Positions 27,409-36,330 of a DNA stretch of 64,000 bases are shown here, piece by piece (positions within the stretch are counted from its first letter, which is position 1; every line of letters starts with the position of its first letter). The DNA is taken from contig NZ_CP143867.1 of the NCBI RefSeq assembly GCF_036416795.1, positions 4,828,001-4,892,000 of the forward strand. Direction: 5' to 3'. This DNA comes from Bacteroides sp. MSB163. Lineage in GTDB: Bacteria; Bacteroidota; Bacteroidia; Bacteroidales; Bacteroidaceae. A program made the translations under genes and the position numbers. Under the pieces are notes generated by a model. The model worked only from the letters and a program-made list of their open reading frames with translations, did no database searches and was not told the origin of the DNA.

Positions 27409-27483
27409 GTGACAAGCAACGAGCTACAAGCTACAAGTGGCTGCGCTATGTTCCAAAAGCCACTCGTAGCTTTAGCTTTATCA
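27409..27483. repeat. 7-bp-period intergenic element (GCTACAA / AGCTTTA words)
   Basis: The left arm has GTGACAA GCAACGA GCTACAA GCTACAA GTGGCTG (27409-27443). The right arm, CACTCGT AGCTTTA GCTTTAT CACTTCA from 27461, overlaps the atpG stop codon (27481-27483). It uses the same vocabulary as the elements near 7.6 and 17.6 kb. Confidence 0.75.
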
Positions 27484-28368
27484 CTTCAGACTTCCTGCTA
27501 TGATATCCAGCAATTCGTTTGTAATTGCCTGTTGCCTGCTCTTGTTATATTGCTTCGTCAAATCCTGTATCAGTTCATTCGCATTATCTGTTGCAGTCTG
27601 CATGGCAAGTGTACGCGCAGCATGTTCAGAAGCATTAGAATCCTGAAGCACAGTAAATAGTTTCTGACTCAATACCTTCGGCAGTAAATCAGCAATCAGC
27701 TGTCCGACAGATGGTTCTACAATATAATCATTCTGGAAACCACGTTTCCCCGATCCTTCTGTAGCAGCAGTTGCTGCTACTTTACTCAAATCAATAGGAA
27801 GATATTCTTCACGCATCAATATCTGCGAACCCATTGATTTAAAGTGATGATAAATCAGTTCCACACGATCGATTTGCTTTTCCATAAACTCTTGCATCAA
27901 TAACGCAGCAAGTTCATATGCTTGTACATATGATGGTTTATCCGCCATCTCTTGATAACTTCCCTGCGATGTATAGCCCAGCTTTTTCACAGCCTGCTCT
28001 ACTTTCTTTCCTACAGGATATATCAGAACGTTCTCTTTACCAAGTGATTTATATTCTTCCAGCGTTTCTCCGAGCTTTTTTACCACATTCGCATTGAAAG
28101 CTCCGCACAGCGAACTGTTGGATGAGAAAACCACGATCGCTACCCGAGTTACAGGACGCACTTCGGTATAAGGCGACTCAAATGTAGCATCTGTAGACAA
28201 GAAGTTAGTCAGAATTTCATTCAACTTCTGTTGATAAGGCAGCATATTCTCAATCCGTGTTTGTGCCTTGTGCAACTTAGCGGATGCCACCATCTTCATC
28301 GCCGATGTTATCTGACGCGTACTCTTGACGGAGTTTATTCTGTTTTTTACTTCTTTTAAAGAACCCAT
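27481..28368 (-). CDS. atpG: ATP synthase subunit gamma
   Basis: The central stalk subunit of F1, 295 residues. The N-terminal helix SLKEVKNRINSVKSTRQITSAMKMVASAKLHKAQ and the C-terminal RTLAMQTATDNANELIQDLTKQYNKSRQQAITNELLDI are the two antiparallel rotor helices of the family. VFSSNSSLCGAFNANV is the conserved middle block (usual SDRGLCG is altered). Last gene of the operon. Confidence 0.97.
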   Translation of the reverse strand: MGSLKEVKNRINSVKSTRQITSAMKMVASAKLHKAQTRIENMLPYQQKLNEILTNFLSTDATFESPYTEVRPVTRVAIVVFSSNSSLCGAFNANVVKKLGETLEEYKSLGKENVLIYPVGKKVEQAVKKLGYTSQGSYQEMADKPSYVQAYELAALLMQEFMEKQIDRVELIYHHFKSMGSQILMREEYLPIDLSKVAATAATEGSGKRGFQNDYIVEPSVGQLIADLLPKVLSQKLFTVLQDSNASEHAARTLAMQTATDNANELIQDLTKQYNKSRQQAITNELLDIIAGSLK

Positions 28369-28371
28369 CTA

Positions 28372-28448
28372 CTTAAGTATTAAGTATCAGGTATTAAGTG
28401 TTAGGAATGCACAAATACTTATCAGTGCCATATAATACTTAATACCTA
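28372..28448. repeat. 7-bp-period element between atpA and atpG (ATTAAGT family)
   Basis: CTTAAGT ATTAAGT ATCAGGT ATTAAGT GTTAGGA (28372-28406) faces AATACTT ATCAGTG CCATATA ATACTTA ATACCTA (28414-28448). The two arms are complementary in word content and fill the whole gap between the two genes. Confidence 0.8.
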
Positions 28449-28449
28449 T

Positions 28450-30033
28450 TTATAAATATTGTTTCGACATCAGATCTGCTGTTTCCTCTATCTTCTTGCA
28501 GACATCATCGTCAATGACACCACTCTTCAGTATATCGAGCACATCAGTGCGGTGGTTCATTTCAAGCGCTTCAAGGAAACTCCTTTCGAAATCTGTTACT
28601 TTATCCAACGGAACATTACGCAGTAAACCATGTGTACCACAATACAGAATGGCAATCTGCTTTTCTACCGGCATCGGACTGTATTGCGGCTGAACCAATA
28701 AACGGGTATTCTTTTGTCCTTTATCAATGGTCAATGCAGTAACAGGGTCCATATCGCCGCTGAACTTCGTAAATGCTTCCAGCTCGCGATACTGTGCCTG
28801 GTCTATCTTCAATGTACCGGCCACTTTCTTCATCGCCTTAATCTGAGCATTACCACCCACACGACTCACAGAGATACCCACATTGATAGCCGGACGGTTA
28901 CCTTGGTTAAACAAGTCTGTATCAAGGAAAATCTGTCCGTCAGTGATAGAAATCACATTCGTTGGGATGTATGCAGATACGTCTCCTGCCTGTGTCTCGA
29001 TAATAGGCAGTGCAGTCAGCGAACCGCCACCTTTTACTTTGCCTTTCAGACTTTCCGGCAAATCATTCATTTCACGTGCCACTTCTTCCTGATTGATAAT
29101 ACGAGCTGCACGTTCCAGCAAACGGGAATGCAGATAGAAGATATCACCCGGATAGGCTTCACGCCCTGAAGGACGACGCAAAATCAATGATACCTCACGA
29201 TAAGCTACCGCCTGCTTGGAAAGGTCATCATAAACCACCAGTGCATGACGACCGGTATCGCGGAAATATTCACCAATGGCGGCACCTGCAAACGGAGCAT
29301 AATACTGCAACGCTGCGGGATCACCTGCCGTAGCGGCGACCACAATCGTATAATCCATTGCGCCATTCTCACGCAAAGTATTCACAATAGTAGCTACAGT
29401 AGAACCTTTCTGCCCTATGGCTACATAAATACAATATACAGGATCGCCTGCCTCATAATTCGCACGCTGGTTGATGATCGTATCGATGGCAATAGCTGTC
29501 TTTCCCGTCTGACGGTCACCGATAATTAACTCACGCTGTCCACGACCGATAGGTATCATGGCATCCACAGCTTTTAGTCCAGTCTGTAACGGCTGGTTCA
29601 CAGGCTGACGAAAGATAACGCCCGGCGCTTTACGTTCCAAAGGCATTTCGCACAGCTCTCCACCAATGAGTCCCTTACCATCCAGTGGTGCTCCCAAGGG
29701 ATCGATAACACGTCCCAGCATGCCCTCTCCCACCATAATGGAAGCAATGCGTTTGGTACGCTTTACGACGTAGCCTTCTTTGATTTTATCTGTAGGACCC
29801 AGCAAAACAGCTCCTACGTTGTCCTCTTCCAGATTCATCACAATCGCCTTGATACCGTTGTCAAACTCCAACAGTTCGTTTGCTTCAGCATTGCGCAGTC
29901 CGTAGATACGTGCCACACCGTCACTAACTTGCAGCACCGTACCGATTTCATCCAACTGCACGCGGGTATCAATTCCCTCTAACTGATGACGGAGAATATC
30001 GGAGACTTCGCTTACTTTTATATTTTCAGACAT
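28450..30033 (-). CDS. atpA: ATP synthase subunit alpha
   Basis: The non-catalytic nucleotide-binding F1 subunit, 527 residues. P-loop GDRQTGKTAIAIDTI near residue 170, VYVAIGQKGSTVA variant CIYVAIGQKGSTVATIV, and the family signature PAINVGISVSRVGG are present. In the operon it sits between atpH and atpG, separated from each by 7-bp-period elements. Confidence 0.98.
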   Translation of the reverse strand: MSENIKVSEVSDILRHQLEGIDTRVQLDEIGTVLQVSDGVARIYGLRNAEANELLEFDNGIKAIVMNLEEDNVGAVLLGPTDKIKEGYVVKRTKRIASIMVGEGMLGRVIDPLGAPLDGKGLIGGELCEMPLERKAPGVIFRQPVNQPLQTGLKAVDAMIPIGRGQRELIIGDRQTGKTAIAIDTIINQRANYEAGDPVYCIYVAIGQKGSTVATIVNTLRENGAMDYTIVVAATAGDPAALQYYAPFAGAAIGEYFRDTGRHALVVYDDLSKQAVAYREVSLILRRPSGREAYPGDIFYLHSRLLERAARIINQEEVAREMNDLPESLKGKVKGGGSLTALPIIETQAGDVSAYIPTNVISITDGQIFLDTDLFNQGNRPAINVGISVSRVGGNAQIKAMKKVAGTLKIDQAQYRELEAFTKFSGDMDPVTALTIDKGQKNTRLLVQPQYSPMPVEKQIAILYCGTHGLLRNVPLDKVTDFERSFLEALEMNHRTDVLDILKSGVIDDDVCKKIEETADLMSKQYL

Positions 30034-30040
30034 GATTCTA

Positions 30041-30130
30041 TTTACGATTTAGTTATTTACAATTTACGATTGAGATTACCATCATTAAGTCCGATTCACT
30101 ATTTACAATGTAGAGTAACTCTAATCGTAA
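30041..30130. repeat. 7-bp-period element between atpH and atpA (TTTACGA family)
   Basis: TTTACGA TTTAGTT ATTTACA ATTTACG ATTGAGA (30041-30075) is followed by an inverted, less regular arm with ATTTACAATGTAG and CTAATCGTAAATC (to about 30133). It fills the 98-bp gap between the two genes. Confidence 0.7.
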
Positions 30131-30131
30131 A

Positions 30132-30692
30132 TCACACTATTCTTCTGTTCTTATCAATGAACTGTTGTTTCACTCTCTTTAGTTGCGTGGCGATACTGGC
30201 ATCCAGCCGGAAATCGTTGATATCAAATATAAAGCCCCCTTCAATCGAAGGATCAACTTCAGTTTGTAACTCCATCTGTGCATGTAGCAAAGTAGAAGCA
30301 CTATCTCGAATGCGCTCCCAAACTTCCCGGCTTACAGGTACAGACGTAATCAGCTTTCCTACGCCGATATGCTTCAATTTCCTGTATAGATCAAGATAAG
30401 TCAGGCAGATGTACTGCAAATAATACTCCCGGCGGTTTCTCAACACAAGTGTTATGAAGCGGGAAAATTCCCGGCTCACTTCTCCATTGCCTACAGCAGC
30501 AGTGCAAATCAGACCAAACTTCTCCTTAGTCTTCAAAATGGGGTTATCCAACGCTTCCCGTAAATCAGGATGCTTGCGGAAGCTTCGTTCCAGCATACGC
30601 AATTCATGGTATACGTGGTCTTCAGCCCCCGTACTTTTTGCGTATTCTATCAACGCTTTGGCATATCGCATCGAAACAATTCCTATATCCAT
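30132..30692 (-). CDS. atpH: ATP synthase subunit delta
   Basis: The peripheral stalk (OSCP) subunit, 186 residues. The N-terminal helical domain starts MDIGIVSMRYAKALIEYAKSTGA; the C-terminal ITSVPVSREVWERIRDSASTLL to DPSIEGGFIFDINDFRLDASIATQLKRVKQQ matches the conserved tail (DPxLIGGxxxxxxxxxxDxS). Located between atpF and atpA as expected. Confidence 0.95.
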   Translation of the reverse strand: MDIGIVSMRYAKALIEYAKSTGAEDHVYHELRMLERSFRKHPDLREALDNPILKTKEKFGLICTAAVGNGEVSREFSRFITLVLRNRREYYLQYICLTYLDLYRKLKHIGVGKLITSVPVSREVWERIRDSASTLLHAQMELQTEVDPSIEGGFIFDINDFRLDASIATQLKRVKQQFIDKNRRIV

Positions 30693-30697
30693 TTCCT

Positions 30698-30769
30698 TTA
30701 ATTATTAGTGATTAGCGACTCATAACCAACATTTCGCTAATCATTCATCAATAATCGCTTATCGCTACT
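30698..30769. repeat. 7-bp-period element between atpF and atpH (TTAGTGA / CGCTAAT)
   Basis: TTAATTA TTAGTGA TTAGCGA CTCATAA (30698-30725) faces CGCTAAT CATTCAT CAATAAT CGCTTAT CGCTACT (30735-30769), whose last base touches the atpF stop. Confidence 0.75.
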
Positions 30770-31275
30770 TAATTGCTTCTTGAGGCTGCCAGCACTTCGT
30801 CCAGCATCCGGTCTATCATCTCCATTTGTTCGTGCTCTTCATCCAGATTCTTACGGATTACTTTCTCCGCAATATCCACAGAAAGCACGGCAACCTGGCG
30901 ACGGATATCGCGTATCGCCTCTTCCTTTTCTTGCTGTATCTGCTTCTTCACATCGTCCAGCTCTTTCTGTGCGGCGACTTCCGCCTGCTTGCGTGCTTCG
31001 ACGATAATCTTGTCACGCTCGTGCATCGCCTCCCGCAGGATGCGTCCTTGCTCCTTGTTGGCAGCAGCAACCAATGCTTCGCTCTCAGCTTTTAGTCTTT
31101 GAAGTTGCGCATTAGCTTCTTTTGCCACTTCCAGCGATTGGTCTATGTAGGTTCTACGGCCTTCTACCATCTTAGTAATAACAGGAAAGCCATACTTCGC
31201 CAACACTACAAACACCACACCGAACGACAAAAGCATCCAGAACAGCAGACCACTATCGGGTAATAACAATGACAT
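30769..31275 (-). CDS. atpF: ATP synthase subunit b
   Basis: The peripheral stalk subunit, 168 residues: one N-terminal membrane helix (LLFWMLLSFGVVFVVLAKYGFP) then a long charged coiled coil rich in Glu, Lys, Ala and Arg to the C-terminus. Length and layout are standard. It follows atpE after 19 bp. Confidence 0.96.
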   Translation of the reverse strand: MSLLLPDSGLLFWMLLSFGVVFVVLAKYGFPVITKMVEGRRTYIDQSLEVAKEANAQLQRLKAESEALVAAANKEQGRILREAMHERDKIIVEARKQAEVAAQKELDDVKKQIQQEKEEAIRDIRRQVAVLSVDIAEKVIRKNLDEEHEQMEMIDRMLDEVLAASRSN

Positions 31276-31294
31276 AATTTTATCTACGTTTTAA

Positions 31295-31552
31295 TTATAA
31301 GAAGAACACTAACAGACACACAACTACTGCCAACAGAGCAACACCTTCAATCAACGCAGCAGCGATAATCATGTTCATACGAATGTCTCCCGATGCTTCC
31401 GGCTGGCGGGCAATAGCCTCCATAGCTGAACCACCAATTTTACCAATACCCAAACCTGCGCCAATAACGGCAAGTCCGGCGCCAATTGCTGCACCTAATT
31501 TACTAATTCCAGCTGCAGCCGCAGTAGCTTGCAATAATACAGATAGTAACAT
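31295..31552 (-). CDS. atpE: ATP synthase subunit c
   Basis: The 85-residue proteolipid of the Fo ring: two membrane helices joined by the polar loop ARQPEASGD. The ion-carrying Glu is in AALIEGVALL of helix 2. The helix-1 Gln and the Ser/Thr after the Glu that mark sodium-binding rings are absent (GIGKIG and EGV instead), so protons are the likely ion. The first residues LLSVLLQATAAAAG may be a short signal-like start. Confidence 0.95.
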   Translation of the reverse strand: MLLSVLLQATAAAAGISKLGAAIGAGLAVIGAGLGIGKIGGSAMEAIARQPEASGDIRMNMIIAAALIEGVALLAVVVCLLVFFL

Positions 31553-31579
31553 AATCTTTTGTTTTTAAATGGTTTATTA

Positions 31580-32731
31580 TTAATTGTTGTTTTCTTTCAC
31601 TTTTATTTCTTTATGCTCTTCCTGAGCCAGTCCGATAAACACGGCAGACAACATAGTGAATACGTATGCCTGGATAAATGCCACCAATAGTTCCAATGCG
31701 TTCATAAAGATATTGAACAGCACAGATGCCACGGTAAGCGTACCGTTAAGCGCAGGTCCCATACTGGCGGAAATAAAGATCAGACATGTTAACACCAACA
31801 TTGCCATGTGTCCAGCCAACATATTAGCAAAAAGACGGATCATTAAAGCAAATGGTTTGGTGAAGATACCGAAGAATTCAATAAAAGGCATCATCGGTAC
31901 AGGAACCTTCAGCCACCAAGGCACATCCGGCCAAAAAATATCTTTCCAATAGGTTTTCGTTCCGAACAGGTTGACGGCAACAAATGTAAAAAGTGCCAAA
32001 ACCATCGTAATAGCAATATTGCCCGTCACATTAGCTCCACCCGGGAAAATGGGAATCAACCCCATGATATTATTTATAAAGATGAAGAAGAACGCTGTCA
32101 GCAGGTAAGGAGCAAACTTCCGATACTTCGGCCCTACACAACTCTTAATGATATCGTCGTTCACCATCATGATAAACATCTCCATAAATCCGATGAAGCC
32201 GCCCGGAGCCGCACTACCTTGCGGATGTTTACGATACCACTGGGCAACGGTCAGAATAATGACAAGCAGCAATACGCTGTTAATCAACAGTGACAGTGTT
32301 ACTTTTGTGATAGAAATATCCCAAGGACGTATTTCGTTTCCGGCTGCATCATGCTCAACCAACTTACCTTCGTACCTGCTACCTACCGGAGCTATGAAGA
32401 ATCCTTCATAAGATCCTCCATTTTCTTCCAACCGTGAAGAGAGGAAAGCGTGCCAACCAGTCTGCGAGCTATATACAATAATAGGTAATGGGATAGTGAC
32501 GTGCGTTTTTCCCCATGTGGTAATATGCCACTCGTAAGCATCGCCAATGTGCCCGAAGACGATCTCCTTCACATCCACCGTGTTTTCTTTCTGTTCAGTA
32601 GAAGTGACATCATCCCGTTTGGCTACGCTGTCAAGTTCCGCTTCAATCCCCTGTGCCACAACAGGCAAGGTAGTAAGCAGCATTCCCAGCATCAGGAATA
32701 TTCCGGTCAATAGATTACGCATTTGTTTCAT
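31580..32731 (-). CDS. atpB: ATP synthase subunit a with N-terminal exported extension
   Basis: The stator subunit of Fo. At 383 residues it is over 100 longer than E. coli subunit a. The first 27 residues look like a signal peptide (LLTGIFLMLGMLLTTLPVVAQG) and about 110 further residues form a hydrophilic, presumably periplasmic domain before the membrane core. The essential arginine is in LMIRLFANMLAGHMAM, and FVAFIQAYVFTMLSAVFIG-like LLVAFIQAYVFTML ends the core. Its start overlaps the upstream atpI-like gene by 17 bp. Confidence 0.95.
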   Translation of the reverse strand: MKQMRNLLTGIFLMLGMLLTTLPVVAQGIEAELDSVAKRDDVTSTEQKENTVDVKEIVFGHIGDAYEWHITTWGKTHVTIPLPIIVYSSQTGWHAFLSSRLEENGGSYEGFFIAPVGSRYEGKLVEHDAAGNEIRPWDISITKVTLSLLINSVLLLVIILTVAQWYRKHPQGSAAPGGFIGFMEMFIMMVNDDIIKSCVGPKYRKFAPYLLTAFFFIFINNIMGLIPIFPGGANVTGNIAITMVLALFTFVAVNLFGTKTYWKDIFWPDVPWWLKVPVPMMPFIEFFGIFTKPFALMIRLFANMLAGHMAMLVLTCLIFISASMGPALNGTLTVASVLFNIFMNALELLVAFIQAYVFTMLSAVFIGLAQEEHKEIKVKENNN

Positions 32732-33152
32732 TTTTCTTTTCTTTTTTCTGTTTCTTTCCTACTTCATAAGTAAAAAAGAACCAAGTCTCATATATCAGAT
32801 AGACTATATAGTAAAGGATGAATGTCAGCAGGAATAACTTAGCTTCTTCCCGCACTGCAAAGCAGTACACCACCAAGAGTATCACAGAAAGCAACATCTT
32901 CATCACCTTCATCGCCATGTAAAGCAGCAACATCTTTTGCGGGGCATGCTTACGGCAAGCATCAAACATAGATATTTCAAACAGCCCGAACAAAAAGAAA
33001 TATACCGGAATGAAAGGGTATCCTCCAAAATAATGTCCAGGCAATAAATAATGTAAAATCCCTGCGCCTACCCATCCTGCTATTAATGTCAACAGGGTGA
33101 TCTGATATAAAAAATTGCGCTTTGTCAAGCTGATACTCATAGTATTATTCAA
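32715..33152 (-). CDS. AtpI-like four-helix membrane protein
   Basis: A 145-residue protein with about four hydrophobic helices and a basic tail (GKKQKKEKKNETNA), between atpC and atpB and overlapping atpB by 17 bp. AtpI-type proteins assist c-ring assembly; similarity here is mostly positional and topological. A second ATG (33140) is possible. Confidence 0.7.
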   Translation of the reverse strand: MNNTMSISLTKRNFLYQITLLTLIAGWVGAGILHYLLPGHYFGGYPFIPVYFFLFGLFEISMFDACRKHAPQKMLLLYMAMKVMKMLLSVILLVVYCFAVREEAKLFLLTFILYYIVYLIYETWFFFTYEVGKKQKKEKKNETNA

Positions 33153-33190
33153 ATTTAAGAATGAAAGAATTGAGGATGAAAAGACTATTG

Positions 33191-33436
33191 TCAGTCTACG
33201 CAGGCAGAAACCACTCCACCACTTAACTCAATGAAACCACCCTCTATGTCAAGAGTCTGTTCTTCTCCTTCTGCCGGTACATACATCACCTTACCTTCAC
33301 GAAGCGAAGACACAATGGGTGCATGTTGCGGAAGGATGGTAAACGTTCCTATTGTGCCAGGTAGCGTTACACTTTCCACTTCTCCATTATAAATTTCCTT
33401 TTCAGGAGACACTATGTTCAAATACAACTTCTTCAT
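33191..33436 (-). CDS. atpC: ATP synthase subunit epsilon, short form
   Basis: The protein has the N-terminal beta-sandwich of epsilon (LYLNIVSPEKEIYNGEVESVTLPGTIGTFTILPQHAPIVSSLREG) but ends at residue 81, so the C-terminal helical hairpin that inhibits ATP hydrolysis in many bacteria is missing. The reading frame is intact with a normal stop, so this is a short form and not a frameshift. It follows atpD after 23 bp. Confidence 0.93.
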   Translation of the reverse strand: MKKLYLNIVSPEKEIYNGEVESVTLPGTIGTFTILPQHAPIVSSLREGKVMYVPAEGEEQTLDIEGGFIELSGGVVSACVD

Positions 33437-33459
33437 AGCCTCTTTCCTTCTTTTATTTT

Positions 33460-34980
33460 TTAATTATTTACCTGATCCAGCAATTTCTTACCTTTCTCTA
33501 TCGCTTCCTCAATCGTACCGACATTCAAGAAAGCTGGTTCGGGTAGATAGTCCACCTCACCATCCAGAATCATCTTAAAGCCTTTGATAGTGTCTTCTAT
33601 GGGCACCATCGTTCCCGGTACACCTGTAAATTGTTCGGCAACAGCAAAAGGCTGAGATAAGAAACGTTGCACGCGACGTGCACGATTCACCAATGTACGG
33701 TCGGCATCCGAAAGTTCTTCCATACCAAGGATAGAAATAATATCCTGCAATTCCTTGTTACGTTGCAGAATTTGTTTCACCCGTTGCGCCACTTCATAAT
33801 GCTCTTCTCCCACAACATGCGGGTCGAGGATACGTGAAGTAGATTCCAGCGGATCAACGGCAGGATAAATACCTAACTCAGTAATTTTGCGACTCAATAC
33901 CGTCGTGGCATCCAGATGCGTAAATGTAGTAGCAGGTGCCGGGTCAGTCAAGTCATCGGCAGGCACATATACAGCTTGTACAGAGGTGATAGATCCATTT
34001 CGGGTAGAAGTAATACGCTCCTGCATAGCACCCATTTCAGTAGCCAGCGTCGGTTGGTAACCTACAGCCGAAGGCATACGTCCCAACAAAGCGGACACTT
34101 CGGAACCAGCTTGTGTGAAACGGAAAATATTATCGATAAAGAACAGGATATCACGTGAGCCACCAGTTTCAGCACCTTGGTCACGGAAAGCTTCCGCCAC
34201 CGTCAGCCCGGACAATGCCACTGATTGGCGCGCACCGGGAGGTTCGTTCATCTGCCCAAATATCAAGGATACCTGTGATTTCTCCACTTCACTGTAATCT
34301 ACCTTAGATAAATCCCAGTTTCCTTCTTCCATACTTTTCTTGAACTCTTCACCATAACGGATAACACCGGATTCAATCATTTCACGCAGCAAGTCGTTAC
34401 CTTCACGGGTACGCTCTCCCACTCCTGCAAACACAGAAAAGCCATGTTGTTTCTTAGCAATGTTATTAATGAGTTCCTGGATAAGCACTGTTTTACCTAC
34501 ACCAGCACCACCGAACAAACCGATCTTGCCACCCTTACTGTAAGGTTCCAGCAAGTCGATAACCTTGATACCTGTATAGAGCACCTCTTGTACGGTAGTC
34601 AAATCTTCAAACTTAGGAGGATCACGGTGGATGGGATAAGCACCGGCACGGTCTAACTCTTTCATACCATCGATGGAATCACCCACTACATTCATCAACC
34701 GACCTTTAATCTGGTCGCCCACCGGCATGGTAATAGGACCACCTGTGGGATACACTTTCATACCTCTTTGTAAACCGTCCGTACTATCCATTGCTACAGT
34801 TCTCACTGTATTTTCGCCAATGTGTTGCTGCACTTCTACGATTAATGTTTTTCCGTTTGATCTTTTTATCTCCAGTGCGTCGTGGATACTTGGAAGCATC
34901 AGTTCGGCATCCGTACCTTCAAAATAGACGTCTACTACCGGTCCGATGACCTGAGAGATATGTCCGATAATTTGTGACAT
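33460..34980 (-). CDS. atpD: ATP synthase subunit beta
   Basis: The catalytic F1 subunit, 506 residues from the ATG at 34980 (a TTG two codons earlier is not favoured). P-loop GLFGGAGVGKTVLIQEL, the catalytic GERTREGNDL and the signature PAVDPLESTSR are present. The usual DELSD loop reads EELSD. As first gene of the operon it has a leader of about 143 nt if the -7 box at 35130-35137 is used. Confidence 0.98.
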   Translation of the reverse strand: MSQIIGHISQVIGPVVDVYFEGTDAELMLPSIHDALEIKRSNGKTLIVEVQQHIGENTVRTVAMDSTDGLQRGMKVYPTGGPITMPVGDQIKGRLMNVVGDSIDGMKELDRAGAYPIHRDPPKFEDLTTVQEVLYTGIKVIDLLEPYSKGGKIGLFGGAGVGKTVLIQELINNIAKKQHGFSVFAGVGERTREGNDLLREMIESGVIRYGEEFKKSMEEGNWDLSKVDYSEVEKSQVSLIFGQMNEPPGARQSVALSGLTVAEAFRDQGAETGGSRDILFFIDNIFRFTQAGSEVSALLGRMPSAVGYQPTLATEMGAMQERITSTRNGSITSVQAVYVPADDLTDPAPATTFTHLDATTVLSRKITELGIYPAVDPLESTSRILDPHVVGEEHYEVAQRVKQILQRNKELQDIISILGMEELSDADRTLVNRARRVQRFLSQPFAVAEQFTGVPGTMVPIEDTIKGFKMILDGEVDYLPEPAFLNVGTIEEAIEKGKKLLDQVNN

Positions 34981-35344
34981 AAGCAATCTTTTTATATAAT
35001 TTCTCTTTTTCTAAACTCTACAAGTCGCGTTCTTGTCATTCCGCTGCTATGAGCTTAACACCTATTGAATAGTTTTTGTTCAAAGCTTCAAATCTTAATT
35101 TTTACGGAATAGTTACATAAGCAACTTTGCAAATGTAAACACAAAAACTTTCAGGTTGTACTCTATGAAAACGTTTTTTCTATAAATTATACCCTTTTGA
35201 ACTATTATTACTACAATCAGAACAAAAAAGCGACATCCATTTAACGTTGCTTAAACATTCATCAACAGATACTAAGAAGGAATTCCACTATTTCTGTATG
35301 AACAAAACATCATTTGGTAAGTTATATTTTGAAGTATAAATTTA
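34981..35344. other. Divergent intergenic region between atpD and DyP peroxidase
   Basis: It holds the atpD -7 box at 35130-35137 and a weak hairpin ACAAGT/CTTGT near 35019-35036 in the atpD leader. The DyP side has only an imperfect -7-like ATATTTTG (35324-35331). Nothing else is recognised. Confidence 0.5.
35130..35137 (-). promoter_or_regulatory. Bacteroides -7 box (TACATTTG) for the atp operon
   Basis: Minus-strand TACATTTG is an exact TAnnTTTG match. No -33 TTTG is seen at the right distance. Confidence 0.5.
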
Positions 35345-36304
35345 ATGAAAGGAAAAAGTATGAATTCACATCAAAATCCATTCGCAGGAAACACCCCACA
35401 GGATGTAACCGAAAGACAAGGTGAAAATGCCATTTTCATCGTTTACGGATTAAATCAATCTCCTGATGCCGTCGACAAAGTAAAAGATATATGTACCAAT
35501 TTCTCAGCGTTAATACGTAGTATGCGTAATCGCTTTCCCGATGTACAGTTCAGTAGCACGATAAGTTTCAGTGCTAATGTATGGAATCGTATTTTCCTTG
35601 GCAAGGGGAAACCAAAAGAATTGGAAACTTTCAAAGAAATAAGAGGAAGTAAATATACAGCTGTATCCACTCCCGGTGATATACTGTTTCATATCCGGGC
35701 ACGGCAAATGGGGCTATGTTACGAATTTGCTTCTATCATCGATGAAAAGTTGAAGGGGGCTGTTGAAGCTATTGATGAAACTCACGGTTTCAGATATATG
35801 GATGGTAAAGCAATCATTGGCTTCGTAGATGGAACAGAATCTCCAGCAGTAGACGAGAATCCTTATCACTTTGCCGTAGTTGGTGAAGAAGATCCGGATT
35901 TTGCGGGTGGAAGTTATGTATTTGTACAGAAGTATATTCACGATATGAATGCTTGGAATGCACTTCCAGTAGAAGAGCAGGAAAAGGTAATAGGACGAAG
36001 AAAGTTTAATGATGTGGAATTGTCGGATGAAGAAAAGCCTGCAAATGCACATAATGCTGTAACAAATATTGGAGATGATTTAAAAATAGTACGTGCCAAT
36101 ATGCCATTTGCCAATACTTCAAAAGGAGAATACGGTACTTATTTCATTGGATATGCAAGTACATTCAGTACTACGCACCAGATGTTGGAAAGTATGTTTA
36201 TCGGGAATCCTGTAGGCAACACCGACCGTTTGCTTGATTTTAGTACTGCGGTTACCGGGACCCTGTTCTTTGCACCGTCTTACAATCTACTTGGAGAAGA
36301 TTAG
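35345..36304 (+). CDS. DyP-type (YfeX-like) haem peroxidase
   Basis: DyP peroxidases are haem enzymes that use peroxide to oxidise dyes or porphyrin-like substrates. The 319-residue protein has the GxxDG motif in IGFVDGTESPAVDENP with its catalytic Asp, the probable proximal haem His in PANAHNAVTNI, the distal Arg in KIVRANMPFANTSKGEYGTYFIGYAST and the C-terminal LDFSTAVTGTLFFAPS. No signal peptide, so cytoplasmic. ATG 35360 (five codons later) is an alternative start. Confidence 0.9.
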   Translation: MKGKSMNSHQNPFAGNTPQDVTERQGENAIFIVYGLNQSPDAVDKVKDICTNFSALIRSMRNRFPDVQFSSTISFSANVWNRIFLGKGKPKELETFKEIRGSKYTAVSTPGDILFHIRARQMGLCYEFASIIDEKLKGAVEAIDETHGFRYMDGKAIIGFVDGTESPAVDENPYHFAVVGEEDPDFAGGSYVFVQKYIHDMNAWNALPVEEQEKVIGRRKFNDVELSDEEKPANAHNAVTNIGDDLKIVRANMPFANTSKGEYGTYFIGYASTFSTTHQMLESMFIGNPVGNTDRLLDFSTAVTGTLFFAPSYNLLGED

Positions 36305-36330
36305 CAGTTCGCCCCATGCTGGACAAACAT

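Noticed and set aside
33191..33436. Truncated atpC pseudogene
   Set aside because: The frame is intact with normal spacing to its neighbours, and no decayed remainder of the helices is seen downstream.
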